Origin: an uncultured Ruminococcus sp. | GTDB taxonomy: Bacteria > Bacillota > Clostridia > Oscillospirales > Ruminococcaceae | Length of the DNA: 17,409 bases | Direction: 5' to 3' | NCBI GenBank assembly: GCA_900543105.1 | Contig: UQQA01000040.1 | Coordinates: 1-17,409, forward strand | Shown: one piece after another, positions 7,566 to 14,802 of the stretch | Numbering within the stretch: position 1 is the first letter of the stretch | How the letters are laid out: each line of letters opens with the position of its first letter | Position numbers and translations under genes: made by a program | Notes under the pieces: generated by a model | Database searches by the model: none | Told to the model about the DNA's origin: nothing | The model's input: the letters and a program-made list of their open reading frames with translations, nothing else

Positions 7566-9716
7566 TTAAAGTTTCATTGTAAGTGAAATTCTCTTTCTCT
7601 TTACGTCTACATCGAGAACTTTCACCTTTACGACCTCGCCGACCTTAACGGCTTCGAGAGGGTGCTTGATATACCTGTCGCATATCTGTGAGATATGCAC
7701 AAGTCCGTCCTCATGTACGCCTATATCAACGAAACAGCCGAAGTCGATAACGTTTCTGACCGTTCCCATAAGCTCCATTCCCGGTTTGAGGTCCTTCAGC
7801 TCCATTATGTCGCCGCTTCTCATAAGCGGTGGGGGAAGCTCGTCACGGGGATCACGTCCCGGCTTTTCAAGCTCCTTGAGGATATCATTTACGGTCGGGA
7901 TACCGATGCCTGCGTTGTCTGCGACCTTCGCAACGCCTATCTTCTTTGCAGCGGCGGAGATATCGGACATCTTGCCCTCGCCAAGGTCTGCAATTTCAAA
8001 GCCGCACTCTGCGATTATCTTTTTTGCGGCTTCGTAGCTTTCGGGGTGGACGGCTGTGTTATCGAGCGGATCTTTTCCGTCACGGACTCTCAAAAAGCCT
8101 GCGCACTGCTCAAATGCTTTCGGACCGAGCTTTGAAACTTTGAGAAGCTGTTTTCTATCTGTAAACGAGCCGTTTTCCTCACGATATGAAACGATATTTT
8201 TCGCGATAGTTGCGGTTATTCCTGCGACATACGAAAGAAGTGAGTGCGAAGCTGTGTTAAGGTCAACGCCGACGCTGTTTACGCAGTCCTCGACAACGCC
8301 CGTGAGAGCCTCATCAAGACGTGCTTTCGGCATATCGTGCTGATACTGACCAACACCGATAGCTTTCGGGTCGATCTTTACAAGCTCGGCAAGCGGATCC
8401 TGAAGTCGTCTTGCGATAGAAACCGCACTTCGGAGCGAAACGTCATATTCGGGGAATTCCTCAGCTGCAAGCTTTGATGCGGAGTAAACGGACGCGCCTG
8501 CTTCGGAAACGACCATATACGAAACCTTCTGCGGTATCTCCTTTATAAGCTCGGCGACGAACGCTTCCGATTCGCGCGAGGCTGTTCCGTTTCCGATAGC
8601 GATTATCGAAACGCCGTGCTTTTGGATAAGGTTCTTCACAAGCACCTTGCCCTGCTCGATCTTGCGCTGTTCGCCCGTTGTGATGTAGGCAACGCCCGTA
8701 TCGAGGACTTTTCCCGTTCCGTCAACGACTGCAAGCTTACAGCCCGTTCTGTAGCCTGGGTCAAGTCCGAGCGCAACGCTGTTTTTAACGGGCGGCTGCA
8801 TAATAAGCTGACGAAGATTCGATGCGAATACCTTTATTGCGGATTCGTCCGCCTTTTCGGTAAGCTCGGAACGAATTTCACGCTCGATAGACGGGTAAAT
8901 AAGACGCTTGTAGCCGTCTGCGCAGGCGTTTTTCACATACTCGGCGCAGGCAGACTGATTTTTCACATACTTTCCGCAGACAGTATTTTCGCCAACGCCC
9001 TCGGGAATGTCAACGTTGACTTTGAGCTTGCCCTCACGCTCACCTCTGTCGAGTGCAAGGATACGGTGACCTGCGATCTTTGAAACGGGTTCGGAAAATT
9101 CGTAATAGTTCTTGTAAACCGTTTCTTCCTCGGGATCGGCGGCTTCGGACGAAATTATGCCCTGCTTGGAAAAGATACCGCGAAGCGTTTTTCTGAGTTC
9201 GGCATCATCGGAAACGTCCTCGGCGATGATATCCATTGCGCCCTGAAGTGCATCATCGACAGTTTCAACGCCCTTTTCGGCATTGACGAACTTTTCAGCC
9301 TCGGCTTTCGGGTCAGCCTTGTCCTGCTGGAGCATAAGGAAAGCGGCGAGAGTTTCAAGTCCCTTTTCACGGGCGACAGAAGCACGGGTCTTTCTTTTAG
9401 GCTTGAACGGACGGTATATATCTTCGACCTCGACGAGCGTAGCGGCGGCGGAAATCGCAGCGGCAAGCTCTTCGGTCATTTTTCCCTGATCTTCGATAGA
9501 GGAAGAAATTTCCTCCTTGCGCTTTTCGAGGTTGCGCAGATAGGTAAGTCTGTCAAAAATTTCACGAAGAAGCTGATCATCAAGCGAACCTGTCAGCTCC
9601 TTGCGGTAACGTGCGATAAAAGGAATAGTCTTGCCGTCATCGATGAGCGAAACGGTGTTGTCGATCTGTTCCGGACGCAGCTTGAATTCAGCGGCGAGTA
9701 CCTTGTTAATATCCAT
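7566..9716 (-). CDS. tex: Tex family S1 RNA-binding protein
   Basis: This 716-residue cytoplasmic protein matches the Tex family, nucleic-acid-binding proteins related to eukaryotic Spt6 and linked to transcription and RNA handling. From the N terminus it has the helical Tex domain (about 1-190, with IPFIARYRKELTG near 31-43), a YqgF-like RNase H fold beginning ALGLDPGYRTG (315-325), a helix-hairpin-helix region (about 485-560, with YREENGSFTDRKQL), and a C-terminal S1 domain (about 646-716, with GTVRNVIDFGCFVDIG and HEDGLVHIS). It ends right after the S1 fold, the short form of the family. The ATG at 9716 is chosen because AAAGGAG lies eight bases upstream. An in-frame ATG at 9743 would sit on top of that ribosome site and close to the predicted transcription start. 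It is transcribed alone, away from the TetR gene. Confidence 0.95.
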   Translation of the reverse strand: MDINKVLAAEFKLRPEQIDNTVSLIDDGKTIPFIARYRKELTGSLDDQLLREIFDRLTYLRNLEKRKEEISSSIEDQGKMTEELAAAISAAATLVEVEDIYRPFKPKRKTRASVAREKGLETLAAFLMLQQDKADPKAEAEKFVNAEKGVETVDDALQGAMDIIAEDVSDDAELRKTLRGIFSKQGIISSEAADPEEETVYKNYYEFSEPVSKIAGHRILALDRGEREGKLKVNVDIPEGVGENTVCGKYVKNQSACAEYVKNACADGYKRLIYPSIEREIRSELTEKADESAIKVFASNLRQLIMQPPVKNSVALGLDPGYRTGCKLAVVDGTGKVLDTGVAYITTGEQRKIEQGKVLVKNLIQKHGVSIIAIGNGTASRESEAFVAELIKEIPQKVSYMVVSEAGASVYSASKLAAEEFPEYDVSLRSAVSIARRLQDPLAELVKIDPKAIGVGQYQHDMPKARLDEALTGVVEDCVNSVGVDLNTASHSLLSYVAGITATIAKNIVSYREENGSFTDRKQLLKVSKLGPKAFEQCAGFLRVRDGKDPLDNTAVHPESYEAAKKIIAECGFEIADLGEGKMSDISAAAKKIGVAKVADNAGIGIPTVNDILKELEKPGRDPRDELPPPLMRSGDIMELKDLKPGMELMGTVRNVIDFGCFVDIGVHEDGLVHISQICDRYIKHPLEAVKVGEVVKVKVLDVDVKRKRISLTMKL

Positions 9717-9748
9717 TGCAAAAACTCCTTTGAAAAAATACAATAAAT

Positions 9749-9777
9749 ATTATAGCATATTTTTGGAATGACCGCAA
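9749..9777 (-). promoter_or_regulatory. Promoter of tex
   Basis: On the minus strand TTGCGG (9772-9777), a 17-base spacer and a perfect TATAAT (9749-9754) lie about 33 bases upstream of the chosen tex start. This supports the start at 9716 rather than 9743. Confidence 0.75.
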
Positions 9778-9810
9778 GCGAAAAATGTCCTTGAAAAAAG
9801 ATTTTTATAT

Positions 9811-9832
9811 TAATACTAAACGCCAATAAAAT
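9811..9832 (-). repeat. Short dispersed repeat, copy 3
   Basis: On the minus strand the core is TTTTATTGGCGTTTAGTATT, one base different from 3261-3282. It lies about 35 bases upstream of the tex -35 box. Function is unknown. Confidence 0.6.
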
Positions 9833-9862
9833 GCGGGAAAAATCTGCATTTTGTCAGAATAT

Positions 9863-9879
9863 GCATAACGCTGTTATGT
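9863..9879. promoter_or_regulatory. TetR operator, site 1
   Basis: GCATAACGCTGTTATGT contains a perfect CATAAC-N3-GTTATG palindrome. It lies 40 bases upstream of the tetR -35 box. A half-site-like GCATAATGCTG follows at 9891. It could help repress tetR or simply be a second binding site. Confidence 0.7.
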
Positions 9880-9918
9880 GAAAATGTTTTGCATAATGCT
9901 GAAATTGGAAGAGAGTTA

Positions 9919-9947
9919 TTGACAGAGTGGTGCATTTATGCTAAGAT
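9919..9947 (+). promoter_or_regulatory. Promoter of the TetR gene
   Basis: A perfect TTGACA (9919-9924), a 17-base spacer and TAAGAT (9942-9947) precede the gene. The -10 box overlaps the operator at 9944-9960, which is the classic arrangement for autorepression. Confidence 0.75.
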
Positions 9948-9960
9948 AACAATGTTATGT
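9944..9960. promoter_or_regulatory. TetR operator, site 2
   Basis: AGATAACAATGTTATGT matches the consensus ACATAAC-N3-GTTATGT with one mismatch in the left half. It overlaps the -10 box of the repressor gene and its start site region. Confidence 0.8.
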
Positions 9961-9982
9961 AAGCCAAAAGGACGGTGACAAT

Positions 9983-10609
9983 ATGAGTGACGAACTTGAA
10001 ACAAGGGAAAAGCTGCTGAAAAGTGCGCTTGCCGAGTTCTCCGAAAAGGGATATATGAAAGCATCTCTGCGAAATATATGCGCTGATGCAGGCGTTACAA
10101 CGGGTGCGCTTTATTTCTTTTTCAAAAATAAAAATGACCTCTTTGCCGCAATTGTCGATCCGCCGCTCAAAGAGCTTTGCAGGCTGCTGAATGAGCATTA
10201 TGCGCAGGACGCTGAGGAAATGGCGAGTGACGATCCTGCGGTGCTGACGGCGGAATACCACATTGAAACGCACGGAAGTCTGGAAGCCATCGTTGAATAT
10301 ATGTATCAATATTACGATGTGTTTATTCTCCTGCTGACAAAGGCGCAGGGTTCGGATTACGAAAATGCTGTTGATGCAGTCGTTGATATGACCGAGCAGG
10401 GATTCCGTATCTCGGCTGAAAAAGCTGCGCAGAAAAAGCAGGGATATCACGTTGATGAATATATGCTCCATTGGATAACCCACATCAGCGTTGATGCGTA
10501 CACTCATCTTCTGACGCATGAAAGAGATGTGGAAAAAGCCAAGCTCCACATGAGGAGAGTAATGGAATTCCTGATAAAGATATGGTTCACGATGATAGTT
10601 GAGGACTAA
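9983..10609 (+). CDS. TetR/AcrR family transcriptional repressor
   Basis: This 208-residue regulator has the N-terminal TetR helix-turn-helix (about 8-55): KLLKSALAEFSEKGYMKASL, then NICADAGVTTGALYFFFKNK (31-50), then NDLFAAIVD. The C-terminal ligand domain (about 60-205) is divergent, as usual for the family, so the inducer cannot be predicted. The start follows AAAAGGA at about ten bases. A palindrome overlaps its own promoter, and two better copies lie in front of the downstream ABC gene, so autorepression and repression of the ABC-permease pair are inferred. In similar cassettes the regulator senses a compound handled by the transporter. It is separated from the ABC gene by 155 bases that hold hairpins and operators. 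Confidence 0.93.
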   Translation: MSDELETREKLLKSALAEFSEKGYMKASLRNICADAGVTTGALYFFFKNKNDLFAAIVDPPLKELCRLLNEHYAQDAEEMASDDPAVLTAEYHIETHGSLEAIVEYMYQYYDVFILLLTKAQGSDYENAVDAVVDMTEQGFRISAEKAAQKKQGYHVDEYMLHWITHISVDAYTHLLTHERDVEKAKLHMRRVMEFLIKIWFTMIVED

Positions 10610-10616
10610 TAACAAA

Positions 10617-10632
10617 GCCGCTTTCGGGCGGC
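10617..10632 (+). other. GC-rich hairpin of module 1
   Basis: GCCGC (10617-10621) pairs with GCGGC (10628-10632). It starts eight bases after the tetR stop codon but has no U-run on the plus strand. It is the first half of the repeated hairpin-operator module. Confidence 0.55.
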
Positions 10633-10648
10633 AATAATCAAGGTTTTG

Positions 10649-10665
10649 ACATAACATTGTTATGT
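10649..10665. promoter_or_regulatory. TetR operator, site 3
   Basis: ACATAACATTGTTATGT is perfect, and the symmetry extends outward to TTTGACATAAC and GTTATGTCAAA (10645-10669). It contains a TTGACA (10646-10651) that could be a -35 box, although no good -10 follows at the right distance. Confidence 0.85.
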
Positions 10666-10682
10666 CAAAGTGAAAAAAACAA

Positions 10683-10698
10683 GCCGCCTTTGAGCGGC
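10683..10698. other. GC-rich hairpin of module 2
   Basis: GCCGC (10683-10687) pairs with GCGGC (10694-10698). On the minus strand it is followed by TTGTTTTTTT, so it looks like an intrinsic terminator for leftward transcription. No leftward gene ends here, so it might block antisense reading into the operator and tetR, or be incidental. Confidence 0.5.
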
Positions 10699-10714
10699 AA
10701 AAATTACGGACACA

Positions 10715-10731
10715 ACATAACAATGTTATGT
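10715..10731. promoter_or_regulatory. TetR operator, site 4
   Basis: ACATAACAATGTTATGT is perfect, extending to AACATAACAATGTTATGTT (10714-10732). It lies 33 bases before the ABC gene start. A weak promoter (TTACGG at 10704, TATGTT at 10727, spacer 17) would be covered by it. Confidence 0.85.
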
Positions 10732-10764
10732 TAAACTAACTTTTATAAATTCGGAGGAAAGAAT

Positions 10765-11466
10765 ATGTATCTGGAGATCAAAGATGTAAAGAAAAGCTAC
10801 GGCAGCGATGCAAGCTATATCCAAGTCTTAAAGGGCGTAAGCACGGGCGTTGAAAAGGGTCAGATGTGCGTTATCCAAGGCACGAGCGGCTCGGGCAAAT
10901 CGACACTCCTCAACTGCATAGGCGGTCTGGACACGATGGACAGCGGTTCGGTAAAGGTCGATGGAAAGGAAATTTTCGGTTTGAAGCCCGACAAGCTTGC
11001 CGATTACCGCAAGGAAAATCTCGGTTTCATTTTCCAGTTCTACAATCTCGTTCCGAACCTCACAGTCGAGGAAAATATTCAGGTCTGCGAATATCTTTCC
11101 GATTCGCCGCTCGATATGGAAGAGCTTCTCACAACGCTTGGACTTTCCGAACACAGGAACAAGTTCCCATCACAGCTTTCGGGCGGTCAGCAGCAGAGAT
11201 GCGCTATCGCAAGAGCGCTTATAAAAAATCCGAAGCTGCTTCTGTGTGATGAACCGACGGGCGCACTTGATTCAAAGACCTCCCGTGATATCCTTGTTCT
11301 TCTTGAAAAGGTCAATCAGAAATACGGCACGACAATGCTCATCGTAACGCACAACAACGCTATTAAAAATATGGTACACAAGGTAATAATCGTCAAGGAC
11401 GGACTTATCAAAAAGGATTATCTTAATGAAACCCGCATACCTGCTGCCGAGCTGGAGGATCTGTAA
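10765..11466 (+). CDS. ABC transporter ATP-binding protein (MacB/LolD type)
   Basis: This 233-residue ATPase is of the type that works with FtsX-domain permeases. Walker A is GTSGSGKST (39-47), the Q-loop glutamine is at about 91 (FIFQFYNLVPNLTV), the signature LSGGQQQR is at 138-145, Walker B LLLCDEPTGALD is at 158-169 and the switch histidine is H196 (VTHN). The DEPTGALD form is typical of the MacB/LolD/BceA group. The start follows GGAGG at seven bases. The stop codon overlaps the permease start codon in TAATG, which indicates coupled translation. Two TetR operators lie directly upstream. Family knowledge suggests mechanical coupling to an extracytoplasmic domain rather than classic solute import; bacitracin-type resistance, lipoprotein release and cell-wall enzyme control are known roles. 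Confidence 0.93.
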   Translation: MYLEIKDVKKSYGSDASYIQVLKGVSTGVEKGQMCVIQGTSGSGKSTLLNCIGGLDTMDSGSVKVDGKEIFGLKPDKLADYRKENLGFIFQFYNLVPNLTVEENIQVCEYLSDSPLDMEELLTTLGLSEHRNKFPSQLSGGQQQRCAIARALIKNPKLLLCDEPTGALDSKTSRDILVLLEKVNQKYGTTMLIVTHNNAIKNMVHKVIIVKDGLIKKDYLNETRIPAAELEDL

Positions 11467-14432
11467 TGAATAAGGTACTTAAAAAAAGACTTCTGCGTGA
11501 GCTTAAATCAAATTTTGCACGGTATATCGCACTCGTTCTGCTTATCGTGTTTGGAATGTATGTTATCGTTTCGGTCGTTTCGAGCGCAGATACTACTATA
11601 AGAAGAACGGACGAACACGGCGAAATGAACAAGGTCGAGGACGGTCAGTTCGGCGTTTTTATTCCGCTCACCGATGAACAGGAAAATCGGATAGCCGATA
11701 TGGGCATCACCCTCGAAAAGCATTTCAGCATTGATATTTTTGCCGGGGACGGCTCAAAGCTCCGTGTTTTCCGCAACAGAAACGATATCGATCTTGTGGA
11801 GCTTGACAGCGGCAGATATGCCGAGAATATGAATGAAGCAGTTGCGGAAAAGCGCTACTGCGAGGAACATTCGCTCACGGTCGGTGACAAGCTTTCCGCA
11901 GGCGGCATCGAGTTCGAGATCGTCGGCATCGGCACAACGCCCGACTATGACGCTCCGTTCGACAAGTTCTCGGACACCGCGGTTTCCAGTGTAGGTTTCG
12001 GACTTCTTTTCGTATCCGATAAACAGTATGACTATATCAAAAACGATACTTCACAGCAGGCGGAGGATCTTTGCTATGCTTACCGACTGAACGGAAAGGC
12101 TTCCGATGAAGAACTCAAAGATATGATAAAGGACTTTGAATTCAACTACAAGGACGTTACCGACAAATATTATCTTGAAACGGTAGGCGAGGCCTTGCAG
12201 CAGCGTGACGATCTGCGCGACGGGATCAATGACCTTTATGACGGTTCGCAGGAACTCAAAGACGGAATGAAAGACCTTTCGGACGGCGCAGATGAGCTTC
12301 ACGACGGACTTGGTGACCTTTATGACGGTTCAAAAGAGCTTGCTGACGGTATCGGGGAGCTTTCCAACGGCGCGGACGAATTATCGGACGGCTTGAAAAC
12401 ACTCGATGATTCGGGAAAAATGATATCGGACGGTTCTTCCGAAATTCTTGACGCACTTCTTGCTCAGGCATCGCAGAGCCTTGCCGCAATGGGACAGAAT
12501 ATCACGCTCACAGCCGATAATTACGGTGAAACTCTCGATAAGCTTATCAAAATGACGCAGAGTGCGGAGCTTGCACAGCTCAAAGCTTCGCTTGACGGCG
12601 TAAAGGCTTATGTTGACGGCACGAAAGAATACGTAGACGGTGTTCACATTGCGGCTGACGGAGCAAATGCTCTTTCGGACGGCGCAAAAGAAGCTTTGGA
12701 CGGTTCAAAGGAGCTTTCGGACGGAGCAAAGGACGCACTTGACGGTTCAAAGGAGTTATCGGACGGCGCAAAGGACGCTTATGACGGTGCCTCCGAGCTT
12801 GCAGACGGAATTGCAGAGCTTAAGACCGAAACCGACAAGCTTCTTGACGAGGTTTTCGATGTTGACCTTGACAACCTTACAATGTTTATCAAAAGAGCGG
12901 AGAATGTTCGTATCGCAGGCGCAAAGGGCGATGTTATCATGCACAGATTTGCGGGACTGGGTGTCGGCGTTATCCTTATGATGCTTTTCGATTATGTTAT
13001 CTCCGTTTTCGTGATCCATCAGATTCAGCGCGAAAGCAGTGTTATCGGTGCACTTTATGCGCTTGGCGCGAAGAAAAAAGACCTTATTGCGCATTACATA
13101 ACCCTGCCGACTGTTGTTGCATTCATCGGCGGTATCATCGGTATGTTCATAGGCTTTTCACCGATAGGGCTTGACTATCAGATGCTTGACACCTACGCAT
13201 ATTTCTCGCTTCCGAAATTCGCACCCGTTTATCCCGTTTACCTTATGATATACAGCGCTGTAATGCCGCCCGTCATTTCTGTCATCGTAAATACGCTCGT
13301 CATCAACAAGCGCCTTTCGCAGACTGCGCTTTCGCTTATACGAAATGAGCAGAAGACCGCACGCTACAGCAGTGTTAAGCTCAAGAGCAGGAATTTTATC
13401 CGCAGATTTCAAATCAGACAGATGCTCCGTGAGATGCGCACGAGCATAACCGTTCTTTTAAGTATGCTTTTCTCACTCCTCGTTCTTATGCTTGGCGTTG
13501 ACTGCTATTACCTCTGCGAAAATGTTAGAAAAGACACTATCCGCGATACGAAATATGAATATATGTACACGCTGAAATATCCCGAAACGGAATTTCCCGA
13601 GGGCGGCGAAGCCTGCTTTGCAAAGTCGCTTTCAAAGGAACAGCTCGGATATAATCTTGACGTAACGATAATGGGCATCGACAGCGACAACAAGTATTAC
13701 AATGTTAAAACTCACGAGGGCAAGAGCCTTATCACCGCAAGCAAATCGGTAGTTGAGCGTTACGGCGTAACAACAGGGGATAAGTTTATCCTCACCGACA
13801 GCGCAAACTCGATGGACTATGCTTTCACCGTTGCCGATGTCTGCGATGAAAGTGCGGGACTTACGGTATTTATGGATATCGACAGTATGCGCGAACTGTT
13901 CGGCGAGGACGATGATTACTACAACTGCCTCCTCTCCGACAAGCCGCTTGATATCGATGAGGGCAGACTTTACGGCACAACGACAAAGACCGATATCGAA
14001 CGCTCGGCGGCTGTCTTCACAGAGCTTATGATGTCGATGATAGTTATGCTTATCGTTATCGCGATAATAATTTTCTTTGCGGTAATGTTCCTTATGCTGA
14101 ATGTTATGGTCGAGCGCGCTTCATTCGGTATCTCGCTCGTGAAGATTTTCGGCTACAAGACAAAGGACGTGAAGAAGCTTTATCTCAACGGAAATGCACT
14201 GCTCATCGCAGTCGGTGCGCTTATCGAAATACCGATTTCAAAGCTTATCATCGATAAGGTTTTTCCGCTGTTTATCCCGAATGTCACAAGCGGAATAAAC
14301 CTCGTTTTCCCGTTCTATGTTTACCCGATAATTTTTGTCGGAGTAATGGCTGTTTACTATGTTATAACCGCAATCCTCGTAAGAAAGCTCGGTAAGATAA
14401 CACCTGCCGAGGTGCTAAAAAACAGAGAATGA
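11466..14432 (+). CDS. FtsX-type ABC permease with L-x-x-G heptad repeats
   Basis: This 988-residue permease has membrane helix 1 at about 18-40, a very large extracellular region (41-490), a first FtsX domain with three helices (about 494-618, with ESSVIGALYALGAKKKDLI), a fifth helix (660-680), a second extracellular region (680-850) and a second FtsX domain (852-985) ending LGKITPAEVLKNRE. The first outside region opens with a MacB-like core (about 60-235), then two runs of L-x-D-G-x-x-x heptads (246-324 and 374-452) like those in YhgE/Pip and MmpL proteins, separated by about 50 ordinary residues. These runs should form a long amphipathic helix or coiled-coil stalk. It starts one base inside the ATPase stop codon with GGAGG seven bases upstream. 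The role is inferred to be envelope-directed export or sensing; the substrate is unknown. Confidence 0.9.
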   Translation: MNKVLKKRLLRELKSNFARYIALVLLIVFGMYVIVSVVSSADTTIRRTDEHGEMNKVEDGQFGVFIPLTDEQENRIADMGITLEKHFSIDIFAGDGSKLRVFRNRNDIDLVELDSGRYAENMNEAVAEKRYCEEHSLTVGDKLSAGGIEFEIVGIGTTPDYDAPFDKFSDTAVSSVGFGLLFVSDKQYDYIKNDTSQQAEDLCYAYRLNGKASDEELKDMIKDFEFNYKDVTDKYYLETVGEALQQRDDLRDGINDLYDGSQELKDGMKDLSDGADELHDGLGDLYDGSKELADGIGELSNGADELSDGLKTLDDSGKMISDGSSEILDALLAQASQSLAAMGQNITLTADNYGETLDKLIKMTQSAELAQLKASLDGVKAYVDGTKEYVDGVHIAADGANALSDGAKEALDGSKELSDGAKDALDGSKELSDGAKDAYDGASELADGIAELKTETDKLLDEVFDVDLDNLTMFIKRAENVRIAGAKGDVIMHRFAGLGVGVILMMLFDYVISVFVIHQIQRESSVIGALYALGAKKKDLIAHYITLPTVVAFIGGIIGMFIGFSPIGLDYQMLDTYAYFSLPKFAPVYPVYLMIYSAVMPPVISVIVNTLVINKRLSQTALSLIRNEQKTARYSSVKLKSRNFIRRFQIRQMLREMRTSITVLLSMLFSLLVLMLGVDCYYLCENVRKDTIRDTKYEYMYTLKYPETEFPEGGEACFAKSLSKEQLGYNLDVTIMGIDSDNKYYNVKTHEGKSLITASKSVVERYGVTTGDKFILTDSANSMDYAFTVADVCDESAGLTVFMDIDSMRELFGEDDDYYNCLLSDKPLDIDEGRLYGTTTKTDIERSAAVFTELMMSMIVMLIVIAIIIFFAVMFLMLNVMVERASFGISLVKIFGYKTKDVKKLYLNGNALLIAVGALIEIPISKLIIDKVFPLFIPNVTSGINLVFPFYVYPIIFVGVMAVYYVITAILVRKLGKITPAEVLKNRE
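12696..12779 (+). repeat. 42-bp tandem repeat inside the permease gene
   Basis: Two adjacent 42-base units encode LDGSKELSDGAKDA twice, differing at about six bases. They sit in the second heptad run. The DNA-level similarity points to recent duplication of a two-heptad block, so copy number may vary between strains. Confidence 0.7.
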
Positions 14433-14520
14433 TTTTCTGAGCAAAGTCTGTCGGAAAAGTGAATTGCATTTATGCAGATTTACGAAAAAATATTCCATGA
14501 CTTGATCTTTAAAAGAATAA

Positions 14521-14593
14521 GCGCAATTCACATTTTATAGGTTTACAGACCGATTTATCACGTTCTGTTTTACTTTTTAAATGTGAATTGCGC
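14521..14593 (+). terminator. Conserved-loop palindrome, copy A; terminator of the permease operon
   Basis: GCGCAATTCACA (14521-14532) pairs perfectly with TGTGAATTGCGC (14582-14593), followed by TTTTATATAT. The roughly 50-base loop contains TCACGTTCTGTTTTAC, also present in the copy at 17242-17316. A further GTGAATTGC at 14459-14467 could pair with the left arm instead, giving two exclusive hairpins. It lies 88 bases after the permease stop codon and can serve as its terminator. Confidence 0.6.
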
Positions 14594-14609
14594 TTTTATA
14601 TATGTTAGT

Positions 14610-14735
14610 AATTTCGCTTCTGCGCATCTATTAACGGTACCGAGCAGTAGGTTAACAGCCCGACATAAAGTGTATACGAACTTCCTGCGGGGGTTCCCTG
14701 TCACCCTTTGAACAAAGCGAAATTCTTTCAGAATT
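14610..14735. other. Nested-palindrome island, possible structured RNA
   Basis: The permease-DUF6514 gap (14433-14802) holds a block that is GC-richer than its flanks. AATTTCGCTT (14610-14619) is the exact inverse of AAGCGAAATT (14715-14724). Inside, CTATTAAC can pair with GTTAACAG (7 of 8), or GGTTAACAGCCC with GGGTTCCCTGTCACC, and AAGT-GTATACGA-ACTT forms a small central hairpin. A further hairpin AATTCT-TTC-AGAATT follows (14721-14735). No ORF fits. I do not recognise it as a known RNA family; it could be a non-coding RNA or the relic of a mobile element. Confidence 0.4.
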
Positions 14736-14802
14736 AACGTAAACTTTGATTTTGTGCAACTTTTTTCAATAATATACTTTTTCAGCAGACTTTGAGTATT
14801 AT

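Larger units (their letters stand above)
10617..10731. repeat. Tandem duplicated hairpin-operator module
   Basis: Two units, 10617-10665 and 10683-10731, each consist of a GCCGC-N6-GCGGC hairpin, 16 bases, and an ACATAAC-N3-GTTATGT operator. Both parts repeat with a 66-base period. The 16-base links and flanks are only loosely similar, whereas the hairpin and operator are preserved, which suggests that both parts are kept by selection. Confidence 0.65.

Noticed and set aside
10645..10680. TTGACA inside operator 3 taken as the -35 box of the ABC gene
   Set aside because: The sequence 17 bases downstream has no acceptable -10 box. The weak pair at 10704-10732 is a better though still uncertain candidate.
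12580..12981. Repetitive open frames on both strands in the heptad-repeat region
   Set aside because: The arginine- and leucine-rich repeats are by-products of the 42-bp periodicity in the permease gene read in other frames.
14660..14710. GTATAC-containing stretch considered as a lox-like or integrase recombination site
   Set aside because: The resemblance to a recombination core is slight and no integrase gene or duplicate site is in the window, so I report only a structured island.
14433..14802. tRNA or known riboswitch in the permease-DUF6514 gap
   Set aside because: No cloverleaf, CCA-type end or recognisable riboswitch core could be drawn.
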